This document shows positions 33,345-43,670 of a stretch of DNA of 64,000 bases, piece after piece. Source of the DNA: Neurospora tetrasperma FGSC 2508 (Eukaryota > Ascomycota > Sordariomycetes > Sordariales > Sordariaceae); assembly GCF_000213175.1 (NCBI RefSeq), contig NW_009799101.1, forward strand, positions 4,522,940 through 4,586,939, read 5' to 3'. Each line of letters begins with the position of its first letter. Position 1 is the stretch's first letter. The position numbers and the translations under genes are program-made. The notes under the pieces are model-generated. The model saw only the letters and a list, made by a program, of their open reading frames with translations, was not told the origin of the DNA and made no database searches.

Positions 33345-33992
33345 ATGGCGCCACACCTTTCAACTACGAGCGGCGACGAGGGCGAAGGTGCCAGTGCCAG
33401 TCACCCTATTGATGCCTCTATCATCAACCACGGTAACGCAATCGAGACCACATCTCATCACATCATGGCGGCTGCGTCTCCAGCTTCTGGCCAGGTCATC
33501 GGCAGCATCATCCACCAGGGTACCGGTTCATTTTTGAATCCCATCGAAGCTCAGGCCGGCAATTTCATTCCGTCCGCCAATACCACTCAAACCATTGGTC
33601 CAGTCTTCAATGATATCCCAGCTCAGGCCGCCAGTCCGTTTATGGACTTACCAGCTCAAGAAGGTGCCGATCCCATTCCGGAAGAAGGTGCAGTTCCAGT
33701 TGCCGATCCATTCATCCTCGACTTTGATATTTCCGTTTTCAAAAAGGTTTTAGGCAACGGTATTCCCTGTGGTCAGCCGGCCTAGCAGCCCGGCGCACAC
33801 TGTTGCTTCAACCACCTTAAACGCCATATGAGCCAAGCAAAGCGCGTCCTCGTCAACCATCGCCTCATGCGGGGCCAGTGGACCTGCTCAGGCAATTACT
33901 GTCGGGTCGTGGATCAACCGAACACTGTCTGTGCTGCCTGCAAGCAGCGTTCTCTGATTTACCGGAGGTCCAGGAATGGTGGGAGTTGTTAA
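33345..33992 (+). CDS. UAG-finger paralogue 15
   Basis: The ATG at 33345 (AAAATGG) opens 146 codons, Ala/Ile/Pro-rich with a DFDISVF acidic-aromatic stretch near the end. The finger is C-GQPA-UAG-QPGAHC-C-FN-H with UAG at 33783. The frame continues 68 codons: LKRHMSQAKRVLVNHRLMRGQWTCSG, the ribbon C-x4-C...CAAC, and a short Arg-rich end to TAA at 33990. It is the shortest apparently intact member together with paralogue 17, with no intron and no other stop. Its ribbon has the CSG-x-Y/N-C form shared by 14, 17 and 18, marking a right-hand subfamily. Confidence 0.75.
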
Positions 33993-34645
33993 CAACTACG
34001 AGGATGGAAGCAGCAACGCCACGTTAAGAGGAATTAGGGACGTTCGGTGACGACATACTGAATATGGAGATGTTGGTAAGGGCAAGGATAGCAGTACGAG
34101 TTGTCCATGATCGGAGTATCGATTAAGGCTTACCTCGAAGCTTTTTGTGGTATCGCCGGTTCTCTCCACGTAAATAGACATCCCTACCTCTACATACACC
34201 CTGGCATCGAATCCCATCCTTTCTGCCAACCACTTTATTGTTCTTTCAAATTCGTGACGGCTATCGTTGCCAGTGGCGTAACAGCAAGCATATATCGTAA
34301 TATACACCCACCAAGGCAAAGGGAACCGCTGCGAGTGTCGGTGTTCTCTCTGGCAGGGTTCAGAAGAAGCCAAAGAAGAAGACTTAGCACAAGGGACCTC
34401 CGACGCGCCGGAGATGAACATGTGGCGAACACTTCTGGCTCTAGCTGCGGGACTCTACTACGCCAGCTATCGCAAGTCGCAGAAGGGGAAAAATAGGGCG
34501 TACATATAGGTAAAGGCACTGCCTCCGGTGGTACTACAAGTCAGGCAGGGTCAAGGAAACATCGAAAAGAAAAAAAGGACTAGGAGCCTCCAGGACCAAA
34601 ACTCCAGAAAACAAAACACAAGTATTGAAACTCGAAGATATTCCG

Positions 34646-34678
<33 letters not shown>

Positions 34679-34782
34679 TTTTTTTTTTTTTTTTTTTCGT
34701 AAACAGTCAATGAAATGATCATGAAGAGGCCTTGTATGAACCGTGATGAAATAACAGCGGTGTCAAGCTGCAATGGCCACAT
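33993..34782. other. spacer with long poly(T) tract
   Basis: No gene is supported. A T run with single G and C interruptions spans 34647-34697. Confidence 0.5.
34647..34697. repeat. poly(T) tract, about 51 bases
   Basis: T31, G, then about 19 T. It could be the poly(A) scar of a minus-strand retroposed copy, but no body with such a tail is recognised on either side. Confidence 0.8.
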
Positions 34783-34998
34783 ATGGCTGACGAAACAATC
34801 AACGGCCTTTCCGCTAAAGACAACATGACCTTGTACTTTAACACCATGCGCGGCGTCGTCGACAGCATTACTACCCACAACGACGACTCGGGGTTGCTGT
34901 ACGCCAACATCATGGGTTTCAGCGTACTCACCCCGGAAAACCTGAGTTATACGATTTCGTCCGATAGTCTAGGAGACAGGTGGATAACAGCACAATAG
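34783..34998 (+). pseudogene. N-terminal relic of a paralogue-17-like gene (16)
   Basis: The ORF begins MADETINGLS and contains FNTMRGVVDSITTHNDD, clearly related to LSTMRGVANSGTIENDD at the start of paralogue 17. It lacks the WLDFFDFE motif and ends at TAG 34996 with no Cys/His module following. This is a truncated tandem duplicate. Confidence 0.5.
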
Positions 34999-35322
34999 GG
35001 TTTGAATAGGAGGATAACAGGAGCCCAGTAAGGCCCAGCAATTCACCTACTCTGGATTCTCCGAAAGGCTAGACCATAGGATTGTCTGTACCATCTTACC
35101 GCTAGGGTAATTGGAAATACTGAAAGGGTGGGTATTTATTCCAATGATTTCTCCTACCCAATATTCTGACATGGCACTTGACCCCCACCTCCCAAACTCA
35201 GGTCATATTTGTCGACCAGCCCTTCAGGAGTCAAGTACCTCTACTTGAGTGTATTGACAACATCAAACGACAATCTGCACTGATATCAGCAATCGCTTAG
35301 CGGCATCAAAAGTACGGACAAC

Positions 35323-35940
35323 ATGTCTCAGAACTTGAGCACCATGCGCGGCGTCGCCAACAGCGGCACCATCGAAAACGACGACTGGCTCGATTTTTTC
35401 GACTTCGAGCTTTACAGTCAGGAGACGGATCCTGCCGTTAACATGGCCAGCGGTACTACCACCACCACCAACTCGCCAGTTATGCTAGTCGACAACCCGA
35501 CACTTGCCACCGACTCTGCAATCGGTAATACTGCCTACTACTACGAACCTGCTCCGGCATTCAGCCTCACCCCCGGCAATGCCAGGGCTCCTGGCCCCGC
35601 ACCAGTGTCTGGTGCGCCCATCGTTGTTACCGACACCTGCTCCTTCAAGACCAAAACTATGGCGACCGCATGTGGCGCTCTGGCTTAGCAGCCCGGAGCC
35701 CGCACTTGCAGGAAGAACTTGAAGTTCCACATGTCCAGGGAAACCGAACGCTTGGTGGCTCAACGTCTCAGAAATGGCCAGTACACATGCTCAGGAAAGT
35801 ACTGCGGCCCTGTGGCTGCTCCCAACACCAGCTGCGCCGCCTGTAGGCAGCGCCTCAGGGCTCATCGTCTGCGCAAGAAGCTGGCTCTCGTTGGCAATGG
35901 CGCCCCGCCTACTGGCGGCGGTGCTGCTTCTTCGGCTTGA
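35323..35940 (+). CDS. UAG-finger paralogue 17
   Basis: The ATG at 35323 gives 121 codons with the acidic-aromatic motif NDDWLDFFDFELY near residue 26, then Thr/Pro/Ala-rich sequence and the linker GAPIVVTDTC. The finger is C-GALA-UAG-QPGART-C-RK-N with UAG at 35686; the last ligand is Asn, with a His five residues on (KFHMS). The frame continues 83 codons through TERLVAQRLRNGQYTCSG, C-x4-C...CAAC and a basic Arg/Lys tail to TGA at 35938. No intron or other stop. The linker P-I-I/V-V/I-x-D recurs in paralogues 2 and 4, so the region just before the finger is conserved too. Confidence 0.75.
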
Positions 35941-36199
35941 GGCATGTCATGTGATGGCGCAGCGGACTGGAGGATCGAAGGGAAGTAGATCGAGGTATCA
36001 GGGAAAGGCGTGGAATTGGGGTTCTGGTGGTGGATGCCAGAAGCAAAGAGGGAAGGAGTTCGGAGAAACTGGCTTAGGCATATAGATTGCAGCCGAGGAC
36101 TAGATACTCGATTATACTTTCCGACTCTCTCCTCAGTCATACCCTAGTATCCCTGCGTAAAGCAAAGGCTATATATTCTTCTCGTGACATCCTCATTCC

Positions 36200-36824
36200 T
36201 TGTTGACCGTGACAGCTACTCGCTGACGACAACTTTGAAAGTCCGGAGTCCGTTATCGATCCTGTCATCGTGACGAGCACTTGCCTCCAGCACTTCAGCC
36301 ATTGCTCCTGTTGAAGGTGTCACTCAAGTCTTCATCGACCCAGTCATTCCTCACGTCAATACGGCTTTAACTTCCGTCGGTGTTGCTACTTCTCAACGGC
36401 CGCCGAGTCCACCAACTCCATTACGACTGCTGCAGGCACTCACCCGGCGCCTAGCGCTCCAATGGCTCAGTCTTCCGCGGCTTCGACCGCTACCGCTATC
36501 AATGGCGGCCCTATCATTATCACGGGAACTTGTGACAATCACGACAAGGAGAAGGGGGGCGTCTGTGGTGCCCTGGTCTAGTAGACCGGAGCTAGCAAGT
36601 GCGCACGCCATCTCAAGTTCCATATGAGCCGAGCCAAGGAGCGATTGGTTCAGGAACGGCACGCCCGTGGGGAGTACACGTGCAGCGGTAAGTGCATGTG
36701 CTGCTGCGTCGTTCCGACGCCCCAGACATCATGCGCCGGTTGCAAGCAGCGCCTAAGAAACCGACTATCTTTGCCCGTGAAACGACAATATGAGGGAAAG
36801 CAGAAGGAAAGATATACAAGATGA
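36200..36824 (+). pseudogene. UAG-finger paralogue 18 with tandem UAG-UAG
   Basis: The C-terminal frame is clean from about 36363: Ala/Ser/Thr-rich sequence, GGPIIITGTC, then C-GALV-UAG-UAG-TGASK-C-AR-H with the double stop at 36579-36584. It continues KFHMSRAKERLVQERHARGEYTCSG, a Cys-rich ribbon, CAGC and a Lys/Arg tail to TGA at 36822. The second UAG stands where other members have CAG (Gln). The N-terminal part (ESVIDPVIV, IAPVEGVTQ) changes frame at least twice, so this copy is probably damaged unless introns are present. Confidence 0.6.
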
Positions 36825-37296
36825 TCGACCGACATCACTTGACTGGCCAACGTCGCTGTAGCATGGACAATGGGGCAAGTGCTGGAGAATGCCATGTCGT
36901 TCTGAAATAGAAAGCAGTATTGCTCATTGTAGCATAGGCGGGCGTCCCCGGGCCGGAGAATCGAAGCACCTGCTCATGTGCGTGGCCAGCCCATAATGTT
37001 TACCATCAACATAGCGACGAACATTTGTTGGACGAGGAGGTTGCCTTGAACGAACTTTCGACTTAGCCTGCTTTGATCATGACGTCCTCTTCTAGACACT
37101 GGCTGAGAGGATTTGGGAGGAAGTGATACCATCTCCCATACTGTCCTGGGGTCTAGAGCTACCAACATGATCTTCAAGTCTTGAGGATTGAGCTACTTGA
37201 ATGAGGTCTCTGCACCCATAACCAAAGTCTCCGTCTATTGCCAGTTCGACTTGCTCTATAGAAGGGGCCGTTCCACGCATAATGATGGGGGGGGGG

Positions 37297-38037
37297 NNNN
37301 NNNNNNNNNNNNNNNNNNNNNNNNNNNNNNNNNNNNNNNNNNNNNNNNNNNNNNNNNNNNNNNNNNNNNNNNNNNNNNNNNNNNNNNNNNNNNNNNNNNN
37401 NNNNNNNNNNNNNNNNNNNNNNNNNNNNNNNNNNNNNNNNNNNNNNNNNNNNNNNNNNNNNNNNNNNNNNNNNNNNNNNNNNNNNNNNNNNNNNNNNNNN
37501 NNNNNNNNNNNNNNNNNNNNNNNNNNNNNNNNNNNNNNNNNNNNNNNNNNNNNNNNNNNNNNNNNNNNNNNNNNNNNNNNNNNNNNNNNNNNNNNNNNNN
37601 NNNNNNNNNNNNNNNNNNNNNNNNNNNNNNNNNNNNNNNNNNNNNNNNNNNNNNNNNNNNNNNNNNNNNNNNNNNNNNNNNNNNNNNNNNNNNNNNNNNN
37701 NNNNNNNNNNNNNNNNNNNNNNNNNNNNNNNNNNNNNNNNNNNNNNNNNNNNNNNNNNNNNNNNNNNNNNNNNNNNNNNNNNNNNNNNNNNNNNNNNNNN
37801 NNNNNNNNNNNNNNNNNNNNNNNNNNNNNNNNNNNNNNNNNNNNNNNNNNNNNNNNNNNNNNNNNNNNNNNNNNNNNNNNNNNNNNNNNNNNNNNNNNNN
37901 NNNNNNNNNNNNNNNNNNNNNNNNNNNNNNNNNNNNNNNNNNNNNNNNNNNNNNNNNNNNNNNNNNNNNNNNNNNNNNNNNNNNNNNNNNNNNNNNNNNN
38001 NNNNNNNNNNNNNNNNNNNNNNNNNNNNNNNNNNNNN
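37297..38037. other. assembly gap of 741 N
   Basis: The gap is bounded by G homopolymers on both sides (37287-37296 and 38038-38051), so a long G/C tract probably caused the break. The true length is unknown. Confidence 0.95.
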
Positions 38038-38051
38038 GGGGGGGGGGGGGG

Positions 38052-39927
38052 CGCAATGGCGGATGGCCGGAATCGAAGATCCCTTTCGCTATGACGGAGT
38101 TCGATGGTGATGTACGGACTGATGGGCCAAATTCCCCGTTGGAGAAACAAAATGGGCTCGATATCGTAGGCTCAGCGAGGTATAATAGGATTGTTGTTCA
38201 AGGTAGCGAATGTGTGGGCCGTCGAGTCGAGCAAACAAGATACCTTGGAAATATCGCGAAGCACGAGACCGGCAATATGGTCTTGCCTCTTGACTTGGCC
38301 GTCCTAACGTAGGATCAACTCAAGATCTGCAATATCGACAAGGTGTTAGTTGCGGTGCCTTGGCTTGCTTCAAAACAATACGGGAAAGGTTTGGTAGGTA
38401 TCTGTTTTGCTCTTCTCCTTTGATGTTCGTATTTGACGAGGACGAACATTGGTCCACGGAGGCCGGGTCTGGGTCTTGTCGAGATTCGGTCCATATCGTT
38501 GAAGACGAGAATCATAGCAAGTGTGGTTCGGTTTGGAGTTGCGAGCCGCAAAGCTGGCCAGGTCAGGCGCAGAGGAATCGGGTGCAGCGAACGAGGCAAG
38601 CACGGCAAGCAAGTTAGCCGAGACAATGAAAAGATGAGCATGAGATGTTGATGGAAATGGAAAAAGCGATAAAGGGACACATGCGCGGGGCAGTCAGGTA
38701 TAGGAGCACTAAGGACCAGAATCCAACGTCGGGGATGGTTCTGTGTATGCACCACTTGGATCGTCCTGTATGCGGTCGCTCCTATCGTATGGCCTGCGGC
38801 ATGAAAGACATAGAGAATAGACATGATTGAGTGTTCCGACGATGTGATGATACCAGCAAAAGGCACAGGCTCTTGCAGTTAGCGATCTCCTTGTACGATA
38901 GATCTGTACCATGACCCCGATTGTTAGTTGTAATGCGTACCTAGCCAGCGAACACTTTTCGAGGGTGCTGTATGAGAATTACGACAAACTGGAAAGTACC
39001 CAGGAATCGCTATGTCGGTGAGTCGAGTTTTTGCCCGCTTGTCATGAAGTGTCGCTTTACGTCGCGCGGGTTTCCATCCGTGGACAACTCGGTCCTTCCT
39101 GCTGCCATCTTCATCAACTGCACTTACCTTCATCGCCATCTTGGCGGAGGGATTGACAGAGTGCGTGATGGCTGTTGTGGAAATCAGGCAAGTAATTCCT
39201 TCCCTTTCTTTATACGAACCAGGCCATGAAAGTTGGCAGTTCCAACAGCAGAGAATCTCGATTTGAGGTCACTCAACCATCAGGGATGCGGAGGACGCGA
39301 GGGTGGAGTCGACTGATGTACTCCGATTGAAAAAGCAGAGATGGTCACTTTCTCGAACCAAAGTTCACAAGAAACCAGGGCTTGTTCTCTCCGGTCCGCG
39401 TACGGAAGACTGCCGCGAGGTCGGGTACTTTTGGACGTCCACCTCCTCCGTTCTCCACATTTTCCACGGTCGACGGGAAGGCGCATATGCGCGAAGCCAT
39501 ACATCTTCCTCGCAAGCTGCATCTGTCTACGGTCATGTGAGCTAAGGCGAGATTGAGAGAGTCCCGATGTCGGCGGGAAGTTCCTCCGTTCAACGGATTG
39601 GTTGTTCGATCTCAACCAGCTTCCACTAAACCATCAACTGGTACTCAACTGCGATCGGGAGCCCCGACGATTAGGTATCTTTCCATTTCTTGGTCAGCTA
39701 TCTACACTGCGGCGAAGCCACCCTCAAGGGATTCTCCTACAGACTGTTTCACGGATTCACCTCAACGTCCCATCGCTGCTTCCCGTCCCCTGTTCAGCCT
39801 TTCTTCCTCAAGCCTTCGCGTTACCATCCATCATCTACGACAACATCCATCCTCCAAACCTCGCGTGAAAGACCCGCTGCATCAGTGACATGATGTCGTC
39901 TCCCACCTCCATTCGCGCCTCGGCGAA
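38052..39927. other. spacer, no gene supported
   Basis: Nearly 1.9 kb to the 3' end of the next minus-strand gene. Several medium ORFs overlap in opposite frames, none with recognisable domains or a convincing codon pattern. Confidence 0.4.
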
Positions 39928-40896
39928 TTACTGGCGCTGTTCACCCGTAGTATCCGGGGTCAAGGCCGCATTAGCAACTTTGTTGAAGTTGATAGCGAGC
40001 CGGTCCACCATTATCTTCACCGCCGTAAGCGTTCTACCCTGGGCTTTCACATACTGCGCCAGGTCCTTGACTTCGCTGATGAGCCTTACAGAGTGATCCT
40101 CGAAAGAGGTGGCGAGGTCTTTATCCTGGATTTGAAGCTGTGCAAAGTCGGCTTCGAGCTGTGCGGTAGTGTCATTGAGCAGCTCGATCTCTGTCTTCGT
40201 GTTCTCGGCGTGCTTGTGGAACTCGGTGGCAAAGTTGTTGAAGTCTTTTCCCATCTTTTGAACTTGGTCCAAGACACTTTCGAGGACAGCACGGGGTCCA
40301 GCTGATGTTGGTCTTGCTGCTACAGGCTTCTCGACGCCAGGGACGGTTACAACGGACGTACATCCCACATCCGTCAACTCATGAGCGCTCATCTGCAACA
40401 GGTCCTTGCCGTATTGCCTATAGAGCTCATGCCAGCAAGCCAAGAATTGCCTGGACGCTTCTTCTACTTCTCCAAGTCCAATCTCCCACGAGTTGGGCTG
40501 CGCATCAAGATTATAGCAGTGGCCAGCAAGATCAAGGAAGCTCTTCCATAGTCTGCCACTCGTTTCTTCAAAGCCTCTCCCAGGCGGGTAATGAAACTCG
40601 ACAGCGCGCTTGTCGTTACGACAGTAGTTACACATGATTCCGCTTTCTTCCTCTCCGACGGACACTGCACAAGAAAGCTCTCCAACGAGTTCAAACGCTT
40701 GCACTTTGTCGGCTGTAGGTATAAGTTTCCGCAGAGCCTTTCCCACATTGGCAGCCCGGTATGCGCACCGAGGACAGTGTGGCTCTCGCCATCCGGGTTG
40801 ACGAGGGTAGTCGGTAATATTTGATGGGCCTTGACCGCCTTGCCCTCTTCCACGGCTACCAGTCTGGGAAGGTTGAGAGGGAGTTGGGTTAGACAT
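39928..40896 (-). CDS. hypothetical coiled-coil protein with Cys pairs
   Basis: An intronless minus-strand ORF of 322 residues (ATG 40896, TAA 39928). Residues 1-40 are Gln/Gly/Pro-rich. CPRC at about 42 and CNYC near 88 could bind a metal. Residues about 195-310 are helical with heptad-like Leu/Ile/Val spacing (for example FHKHAENTKTEIELLNDTT) and predict a coiled coil. Such a layout occurs in many fungal proteins of unknown function, and I recognise no family. It has no UAG inside and is not related to the UAG-finger genes. Coding confidence comes from length, even composition and charged helical content. Confidence 0.7.
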   Translation of the reverse strand: MSNPTPSQPSQTGSRGRGQGGQGPSNITDYPRQPGWREPHCPRCAYRAANVGKALRKLIPTADKVQAFELVGELSCAVSVGEEESGIMCNYCRNDKRAVEFHYPPGRGFEETSGRLWKSFLDLAGHCYNLDAQPNSWEIGLGEVEEASRQFLACWHELYRQYGKDLLQMSAHELTDVGCTSVVTVPGVEKPVAARPTSAGPRAVLESVLDQVQKMGKDFNNFATEFHKHAENTKTEIELLNDTTAQLEADFAQLQIQDKDLATSFEDHSVRLISEVKDLAQYVKAQGRTLTAVKIMVDRLAINFNKVANAALTPDTTGEQRQ

Positions 40897-41651
40897 CTAG
40901 ACTGGGTGTAATTGGTGCAATCTGGTAAGTCGTGGTTTGGCCCCTTTCTCCTCTTGATCCAGACAGGAGTTGTGAATGGGTAACTGACCGGATGGAAGAA
41001 GTGATTTATAGTCCACAAAGTCCCTTTCCCTGTCAGCAACCGTACCTCTTCGATGTTGGACACAAAATCTCTGACCATCTATGGAAGCTGGTTCACGCCG
41101 TTGTTTGTGGCTTCAGTTGAATGCCAGGTAGCTTGCCACAAAGTGCCCCCTTGTTGGCTGTTGACATCACCAATTGCCATTGTATCACGATACACACAAC
41201 GTTTGTTGGTTCGGTTGTGTGAACCACGATTTGCCAACAATCTTGGCGGTCGTCCGTATCTAAACAGCGGCTAACAGGATACGAAGCTTTCAGATGCTAC
41301 ACATAAGCCACCGTTGTATCCCGTCAAAATATCGACCAAACAACGCCGTCGGGGAAAACGCCTCCTCCCTTTTCGGCTCGGTGTTACTACCCCGTTCCTG
41401 TCATATCCGCATCCGTCCCCTCGTATCACCCGATTTGTTCTACCAGACTCTCAGCTGAGGCGGGGTTAAGAAGGACTGGACGGCCTCCAGACACCAGCTT
41501 GTGCCAGATCTTCCATTTCAATAAGCGGGACTTGAAATGCGCGACGAGGATTGTTCATTAACAGCACACAAGCCCGCCCTGTATGTTGTCATTGGCTTTT
41601 TGTCCTTGACACCCCACACGCTCAGCGACAAGTAACACTATTCCAACGTTC
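40897..41651. other. divergent promoter region, no gene seen
   Basis: Lies between a minus-strand gene and a plus-strand gene, so it should hold two promoters. No TATA site stands out. Confidence 0.4.
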
Positions 41652-42164
41652 ATGACAATCATTATGAAGAGCCAACTCGCCTTTCTTCTAACGGCATTGA
41701 GGTATCCTATTTCCACCTCTCCCTTATTCTTCTTTCGCCATCTCTTGACTGTTCGACCAAGCGATGCTAACTTTATTTGACAGCACCGTGTCCGCCGGCC
41801 CTTGTAAAGCTGCCACCACGAGCACCATCACTACAACTCCTCCACCTACCATCGCGCCATCCTGCACGTTCACAGGTACCCAGACGCAATGGGCCACCAG
41901 CGGGTGTGATCTCCCCTGCGACACGAGTATTTTCTGCATCTGGGATGGTAAGTGTTGGCATTGAGACCTCCCTGTTTCGGCTGACTGCTGACTGGTCTCG
42001 ATCTCCCTTTAGCTGCCGTCACCCAGTCCTGCGGTTGCTCCTCTGTACCAGTCGTGACGACGACCGTCACCCTTTGCCCGACGAGAACGCCATGTCAGCA
42101 GTGTACCACTGGTTGGGGAATTTTCACGTATACGCAATCTTGTGAGGCTACTGCGACCCCTTAA
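41652..42164 (+). CDS. small secreted cysteine-rich protein, three exons
   Basis: Exons 41652-41701, 41784-41947 and 42013-42164 give about 121 residues. Intron 1 is GTATCC...GCTAAC...GACAG; intron 2 is GTAAGT...GCTGAC...TTTAG; both keep the frame. The N-terminus (MTIIMKSQLAFLLTALSTVSAG, or from the second Met at 41664) is a typical signal peptide. The mature part has 11 Cys and a Thr-rich stretch TTSTITTTPPPT likely to be O-glycosylated. Pairs such as CQQC and CGC and the length fit fungal small secreted proteins (effector-like or cell-wall proteins). No named family is recognised. Confidence 0.75.
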
Positions 42165-43670
42165 CTGGACCGAGGAGGCGTTATTCATCCGCGACTGTGG
42201 AGTTGAGCTCGTTTGAGGCTACAAAGAACGTGATGGAGCACGCGCTGGTGCCATCTGGTGACTCTATCAGGGGTAAAAGAAGATGTGTTTTGGCTCCCTT
42301 GGTGCATCCTAAGTGGCCATCCTCATTACCTCGTTCGCTAGTCTGGTCTTGACCTGAACCCCTCTTGTTAGCTTACCAAACTTCTAACCCGTATAGCAAT
42401 CATTCCATTGTACAATCAACTAAGAGCATCATTCTTTTGTCCAGCCATGTGATCTAGCACGCCAAGCCCTACTGTACCCCTGATGATCTTCCTTCCGCTT
42501 CCGAAGACACGCGATACGCGCAAGAGGCGCAGCTTTTCGGTTCTCTAAGCGAGCGGTACTAACGGCGAGATCCAGCAGTATGTGAAGATAGATTGAGAAA
42601 GGAGATGTTGTGATAATAATATCCGCGCTTGCTGAGTAGTCTAGTAGTCATTTGCACGACTGTATCTACATGGATTGGATCATCAATGTCTGCGGCGAGA
42701 TATGTATCCGCATTGGCAACCGAGAGGTAAGTACCTTATGTTCGCGATGGAGATCGGGATACAGTGAAAGATTCGGTGACGCCGCGAGTGAAAGCTTTGG
42801 TGACGCCGCGACGGATATGGCCGCAACTCCAATCGGTGCTGGGTCCGAGTAACGGGATCCAGATCGGCGCGGTTACTTCTCGGCGTCGGCCACGCTACAG
42901 CAAGGGCTGGCGATGGAGAGCAAAAGGAAATGTATGGGGCACCTTCTGCCCAACTTGAACTTCATGACGTGGATGCAGACCAATCCCGTGGAGAAGGAAG
43001 CCACGATAGCCACGATCTTGCGCTGCCGGTTGCCTGGACGGGAAGTCCCGACCGTTCCAACAAAGGAAATGCATAGGTAGCGATGTCCATACCACCATTT
43101 GGGTCATTCTTTGCTGCAGCACCTCCTTCTGATAAATGAGACTAAGGAGGTGGACGGCGTTCGTTCGTTGTTGACTTGTTCGTTCCTGCCTTCAGGGTCG
43201 GGCTGGCCGATGGCGGCTTTCCATCCAAAATCCCATGTCGGACACTCGCAAACGAACAGGCTTGTATTGTATCTACTGCAGCAGAAACCACACCAAAAAT
43301 GTACAGAGGTATCGGAAATGATGTGTAGGTTACATAACTCTGCATCGTGGAAGTTGGGTACCAGGTACGGGGATTGCGGATCGCGCGCCATCACACGGGG
43401 ACCGGAATGACCAAAGTCGTGATTTTCCGAATAGGCAGCGGGTCTACGATGCGCAAAACTTGGTGAGAATAGAACTGCGGGCGGACAATTGCCTGCATCG
43501 TGGAAACAGAGTTGCCGAGGATTGTTACGACCGTGACTGTTCGCGACGTTGTCGCCTTCTCCCGTTCGAAGCTATCCTCGCGATTCATCACGCCGGTGAC
43601 CAGTCCTCTTCCTGAACATCAACGCCGTACTTCATTTGGACTCCATCCGCCACTCGACCACTCGACCACA
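42165..43670. other. spacer, no gene seen
   Basis: About 1.5 kb. A short direct repeat GTGACGCCGCGA-G/C occurs at about 42776-42812. No supported gene. Confidence 0.4.

Noticed and set aside
4210-36584. Independent pseudogenisation of each paralogue as the reason for the UAGs
   Set aside because: The stop is at the same alignment column in 13 copies with exact Cys spacing on both sides, and most copies have no other lesion. Shared ancestry of a dead gene would not keep long open frames after the stop.
4210-36584. UAG as part of a splice acceptor (CTAG or TAGCAG) so that it is removed from mRNA
   Set aside because: The five codons before it, including the first finger Cys, are conserved and in frame with the sequence after it, and no consistent donor lies upstream. 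It was kept as an open option only for the chromodomain gene at 21187.
37188-38312. Long ORFs across the N stretch
   Set aside because: They exist only because N was read as open codons.
38315-38866. 183-residue minus-strand ORF
   Set aside because: Composition is irregular, with no domain, no support from context and competing ORFs on the other strand.
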